Part shown: piece after piece, positions 61,795 through 64,000 of the stretch | Position numbering within the stretch: position 1 is the first letter of the stretch | Layout of the letters: every line of letters starts with the position of its first letter | The notes under the pieces: generated by a model | Databases searched by the model: none | What the model was told of the DNA's origin: nothing | The model's input: only the letters and a program-made list of their open reading frames with translations | Translations under genes and position numbers: made by a program | Assembly (NCBI RefSeq): GCF_049720995.1 | Contig: NZ_JBNASF010000002.1 | Span: forward strand, 77,138-141,137 | Direction of reading: 5' to 3' | Length of the DNA: 64,000 nucleotides | Source of the DNA: Methanothermobacter sp049720995 | GTDB lineage: Archaea > Methanobacteriota > Methanobacteria > Methanobacteriales > Methanothermobacteraceae

Positions 61795-62120
61795 TTGGGT
61801 CCCTCACTTGATTAATAATTATTACGCACCGTCTATAAAAGACTTGGTGAGGTCCTGGAAACTAATATTCCTGGAACTGTTACTACCTTGTATTACTAAA
61901 TATTTAAATTTTATTATCAAAGTATTTATTAGTGTTGGGTGAAAATATAACTGTAAAATTAAGCCGAGTTTTTCAGTATGAAGGCGAAATGCAGATATCC
62001 AGTGAACATGGGGGGACATTTGAACCTTAAGGATGCTCTAATTTTCACAGCCAGCCCCATGGATCCATTGCTGGAAATTTTATGATGCCTTCAGTATATT
62101 CTGCTAAAGGAGGATAGAAG
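61795..62120. other. 326-bp divergent region rpa / leuC
   Basis: An AT-rich stretch (CTAAATATTTAAATTTTATT, about 61897-61916) probably holds the core promoters. A second TATA-like element, CAGTATATTC at 62093-62102, is near leuC. A 35-codon plus-strand frame, 61978-62085, starts ATG with no ribosome site and ends shortly before leuC; it has six leucines (for example LLEIL at the end). AAAGGAGGAT at 62105-62114 is a very strong ribosome site for leuC. Nothing else is supported. Confidence 0.5.
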
Positions 62121-63377
62121 ATGTCTATGACTGTTTCTGAGAAAATACTTGCCATGGCTTCAGGTAAAGACCGTGTAGAGGCCGGTGAAATAGTTATGGC
62201 CAGTATAGATGTCGCCATGACCCATGACCTCACAGGACCCCTGTCGGTTGAATCCTTTGAAGGAATAGGCAGGGAAAGGGTCTGGGACCCTGAAAAAATC
62301 GTTGTGATATTCGACCACCAGGTACCTGCAGATTCCCTGGACGCGGCCCAGAACCACATGATAATGAGGGACTTTGTGAGGGAACAGGGCATAAAGAACT
62401 TCTATGATGTAAGGGAGGGTGTATGTCACCAGGTGCTGCCTGAAAAGGGACATGTGGTGCCTGGAGAGGTTGTTGTGGGAACAGACTCCCACACCTGCAC
62501 CCACGGTGCCCTGGGGGCCTTTGCCACGGGTATAGGGTCAACTGACATGGCAATGGTCTTTGCCACCGGAAAACTGTGGTTCAGAGTTCCTGAAACGATA
62601 CGGTTCGAAATAAGCGGATCACTAAGAAAACACGTGTATGCAAAGGACGTCATACTGAACATCATAGGTGAGGTGGGGGCAGACGGTGCCACCTACATGG
62701 CCTGTGAATTTGCAGGTGAAACCGTCGCAGATATGAGCGTATCAGACCGTATGGTGCTCTCCAACATGGCAATAGAGATGGGGGGTAAAACCGGAATAGT
62801 TGAACCTGATGAAAAAACCATAAGGTACGTGGAAAGTAGATCAGATAAACCCTACAGGGTGTTCAGGACAGACCCTGATGCACCCTCCCTCAGTGTCATG
62901 GAGGTTGATGTTTCTGAGCTTGAACCCCAGGTCGCATGCCCGCACAACGTTGACAATGTGAAGCCCGTCAGTGAGGTGGATGTTGAGATAGACCAGGTTT
63001 TCCTTGGTTCATGTACAAACGGCCGCCTCAGTGACCTCAGAGATGCCGCTGCAATACTGAAAAACAGGGAGGTTGCAGACAGCGTCAGGATGCTCGTGAT
63101 ACCCGCCTCAAGGGAGGTCTACCGCCGGGCCCTCTCAGAGGGTCTAATGGAAATATTCGTGGATGCCGGCGCCCTCGTATGCAACCCCTGCTGTGGACCA
63201 TGTCTCGGCGGCCATGTGGGACTCGTGGGGCCAGGAGAGGTCAGCCTTTCAACATCAAACAGAAACTTCAGGGGCAGGCAGGGAAGCCCGGATGCAGAGG
63301 TATACCTATCATCCGCAGCGGTTGCAGCCGCATCTGCAGTAACAGGGAGAATCACCCACCCGGGTGAACTTGAATAG
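62121..63377 (+). CDS. leuC: 3-isopropylmalate dehydratase large subunit
   Basis: The Fe-S aconitase-type subunit that isomerises 2- to 3-isopropylmalate; archaeal relatives act on homocitrate/homoaconitate in coenzyme B synthesis. The 4Fe-4S cysteines are in GSCTNG (near residue 297) and NPCCGPCLGG (near 357), with GTDSHTCTHGALGAFATGIG near 120. The 418 residues are typical of the short archaeal form. It heads leuC-leuD-leuB. Leucine specificity is argued from the small subunit, see leuD. Confidence 0.93.
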   Translation: MSMTVSEKILAMASGKDRVEAGEIVMASIDVAMTHDLTGPLSVESFEGIGRERVWDPEKIVVIFDHQVPADSLDAAQNHMIMRDFVREQGIKNFYDVREGVCHQVLPEKGHVVPGEVVVGTDSHTCTHGALGAFATGIGSTDMAMVFATGKLWFRVPETIRFEISGSLRKHVYAKDVILNIIGEVGADGATYMACEFAGETVADMSVSDRMVLSNMAIEMGGKTGIVEPDEKTIRYVESRSDKPYRVFRTDPDAPSLSVMEVDVSELEPQVACPHNVDNVKPVSEVDVEIDQVFLGSCTNGRLSDLRDAAAILKNREVADSVRMLVIPASREVYRRALSEGLMEIFVDAGALVCNPCCGPCLGGHVGLVGPGEVSLSTSNRNFRGRQGSPDAEVYLSSAAVAAASAVTGRITHPGELE

Positions 63378-63393
63378 TTGGAGGTGCTTATAT

Positions 63394-63882
63394 ATGAAAG
63401 GAAGAGTCTGGAAATTCCCCGATGACGTGGACACGGACATAATAATACCTGGACGGTACCTTGTTATGCGTGACCCTGAAAAACTCAGGGAGCACGTCAT
63501 GGAGGGCCTTGACCCTGAATTCCCCTCAAAGGTCAGGCCAGGAGACTTCATAGTCGCCGGGAAGAACTTTGGATGTGGTTCATCACGGGAACACGCCCCC
63601 CTTGCCCTCAAGGGTGCCGGAATAGCCGCGGTCATTGCAGAGTCCTTTGCCAGGATATTCTACAGAAACGCCATAAATGTGGGTATACCTCTTCTTGAGG
63701 CGCCAGGAATAACAGAGAAACTCAATGAAGGTGATGAGATAGAGGTGGACCTTGAAAGGGGTGTTATAATACGGGGAGACGAAGAATTCCCCTTCAAGAG
63801 ACTCCCCGAGTTCATGGTGGAAATACTTGAAAGTGGGGGTCTCATACCCTACCTCAGGAAAAAGGGAGAATTTGACGGGTGA
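63394..63882 (+). CDS. leuD: 3-isopropylmalate dehydratase small subunit
   Basis: A 162-residue swivel-domain partner of LeuC. The flexible substrate loop reads GRYLVMRDPEKL near residue 24; published work on Methanocaldococcus relates YLVY-like loops to isopropylmalate and YLRT to homoaconitate enzymes, so this is more likely leucine-specific. GKNFGCGSSREHAPLALKGAG is the conserved catalytic region. GGAGGTG lies before ATG 63394, which is preferred over an upstream in-frame codon overlapping leuC. Confidence 0.9.
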   Translation: MKGRVWKFPDDVDTDIIIPGRYLVMRDPEKLREHVMEGLDPEFPSKVRPGDFIVAGKNFGCGSSREHAPLALKGAGIAAVIAESFARIFYRNAINVGIPLLEAPGITEKLNEGDEIEVDLERGVIIRGDEEFPFKRLPEFMVEILESGGLIPYLRKKGEFDG

Positions 63883-63887
63883 ATACC

Positions 63888-64000
63888 ATGAAGATAGCCA
63901 TTATACCAGGGGATGGTATCGGTAAGGAGGTCATGGAGGCCGCCCTCCACGTTCTTGGGGGGCTGGACCTTGAACTGGAATTTGTGTATGCAGAGGCAGG
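63888..64000 (+). CDS. leuB: 3-isopropylmalate/isohomocitrate dehydrogenase (5' part)
   Basis: Only the first 37 codons are in the window: MKIAIIPGDGIGKEVMEAAL is the NAD-dependent beta-decarboxylating dehydrogenase start. It begins 5 bp after leuD, so it is the third operon gene. Whether it serves leucine or coenzyme B synthesis cannot be told from this fragment; linkage to leuCD favours LeuB. Confidence 0.85.
   Translation, partial: MKIAIIPGDGIGKEVMEAALHVLGGLDLELEFVYAEA

Noticed and set aside
61109..61942. 277-codon plus-strand frame opposite rpa
   Set aside because: It is antisense to a clearly coding gene, very rich in Ser and Leu in the manner of a mirrored Asp/Glu-rich frame, and has no ribosome site or recognisable motif.

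Overview
The window is a 64 kb piece of a thermophilic hydrogenotrophic methanogen chromosome, most likely Methanothermobacter (M. thermautotrophicus or a close relative). The grounds are a stand-alone HdrA, FmdE-type proteins, the methanogen redox regulator MsvR beside an F420H2-oxidase operon, archaeal-type MetK, Pus10, SRP54, RadA and RPA, ribosome binding sites of the GGAGGTGATC type, and AT-rich TATA promoters. The gene order also matches what I remember of the M. thermautotrophicus Delta H chromosome from hpt to leuB; that is recollection, not a search.

Layout. 1-7.6 kb: translation and information processing (dph2, hpt, srp54, pus10, rpl21e, rpo4, DUF655, ksgA, a small membrane protein/HTH pair, a HemK-type methyltransferase). 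7.6-14.9 kb: biosynthesis and repair (dapF-lysA for lysine, Nudix, argD, cyclophilin, an ogg/unknown/GAF operon, hisF). 15.0-16.9 kb: tRNA-Arg(TCG) followed by a decayed island with a frameshifted epimerase-like cupin pseudogene coupled to a rearranged flavin-reductase-like gene. 16.9-20.4 kb: divergent FmdE proteins, one cytoplasmic and one a large exported tandem-FmdE protein. 20.4-26 kb: XPD-like helicase, precorrin-2 methyltransferase, and the msvR / fpaA-rlp-rub oxidative-stress locus. 26-28.3 kb: a multiply frameshifted conserved gene behind a CoA-disulfide-reductase-like flavoprotein. 28.3-31.1 kb: a low-Mr phosphatase and a DUF166-DsrE-DsrF-FeS-DsrH cluster that looks like a sulfur relay. 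31.2-37.5 kb: feoAB with three iron-box palindromes, and a 1335-residue exported, membrane-anchored CobN-like chelatase. 37.6-40.5 kb: DUF169/ferredoxin/small-Hsp operon behind a perfect palindrome, a tiny zinc-ribbon gene, and a site-2 protease. 40.6-45 kb: moeA and an ABC-2 exporter. 45-52.7 kb: metK-ileS-purL-polyprenol-kinase-like operon. 52.7-58.4 kb: HEAT protein, DmrX-like flavoprotein, glyA, hdrA, an AEC permease. 58.4-64 kb: radA, rpa and leuC-leuD-leuB (leuB cut by the window edge).

How the parts connect. Several loci concern metals, sulfur and redox: FeoAB with its operator array, the MsvR regulon, the Dsr-type sulfur relay, HdrA, and two exported proteins (tandem FmdE and CobN-like) that carry the same type of C-terminal tail and anchor. 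That exported pair is the best candidate for an uncharacterised system here, possibly capture or remodelling of a metal or tetrapyrrole at the cell surface. The pseudogenes at 15.1-16.4 kb and 26.1-26.9 kb show recent decay, and three intergenic regions carry short direct repeats that include the stop codon of a flanking gene.
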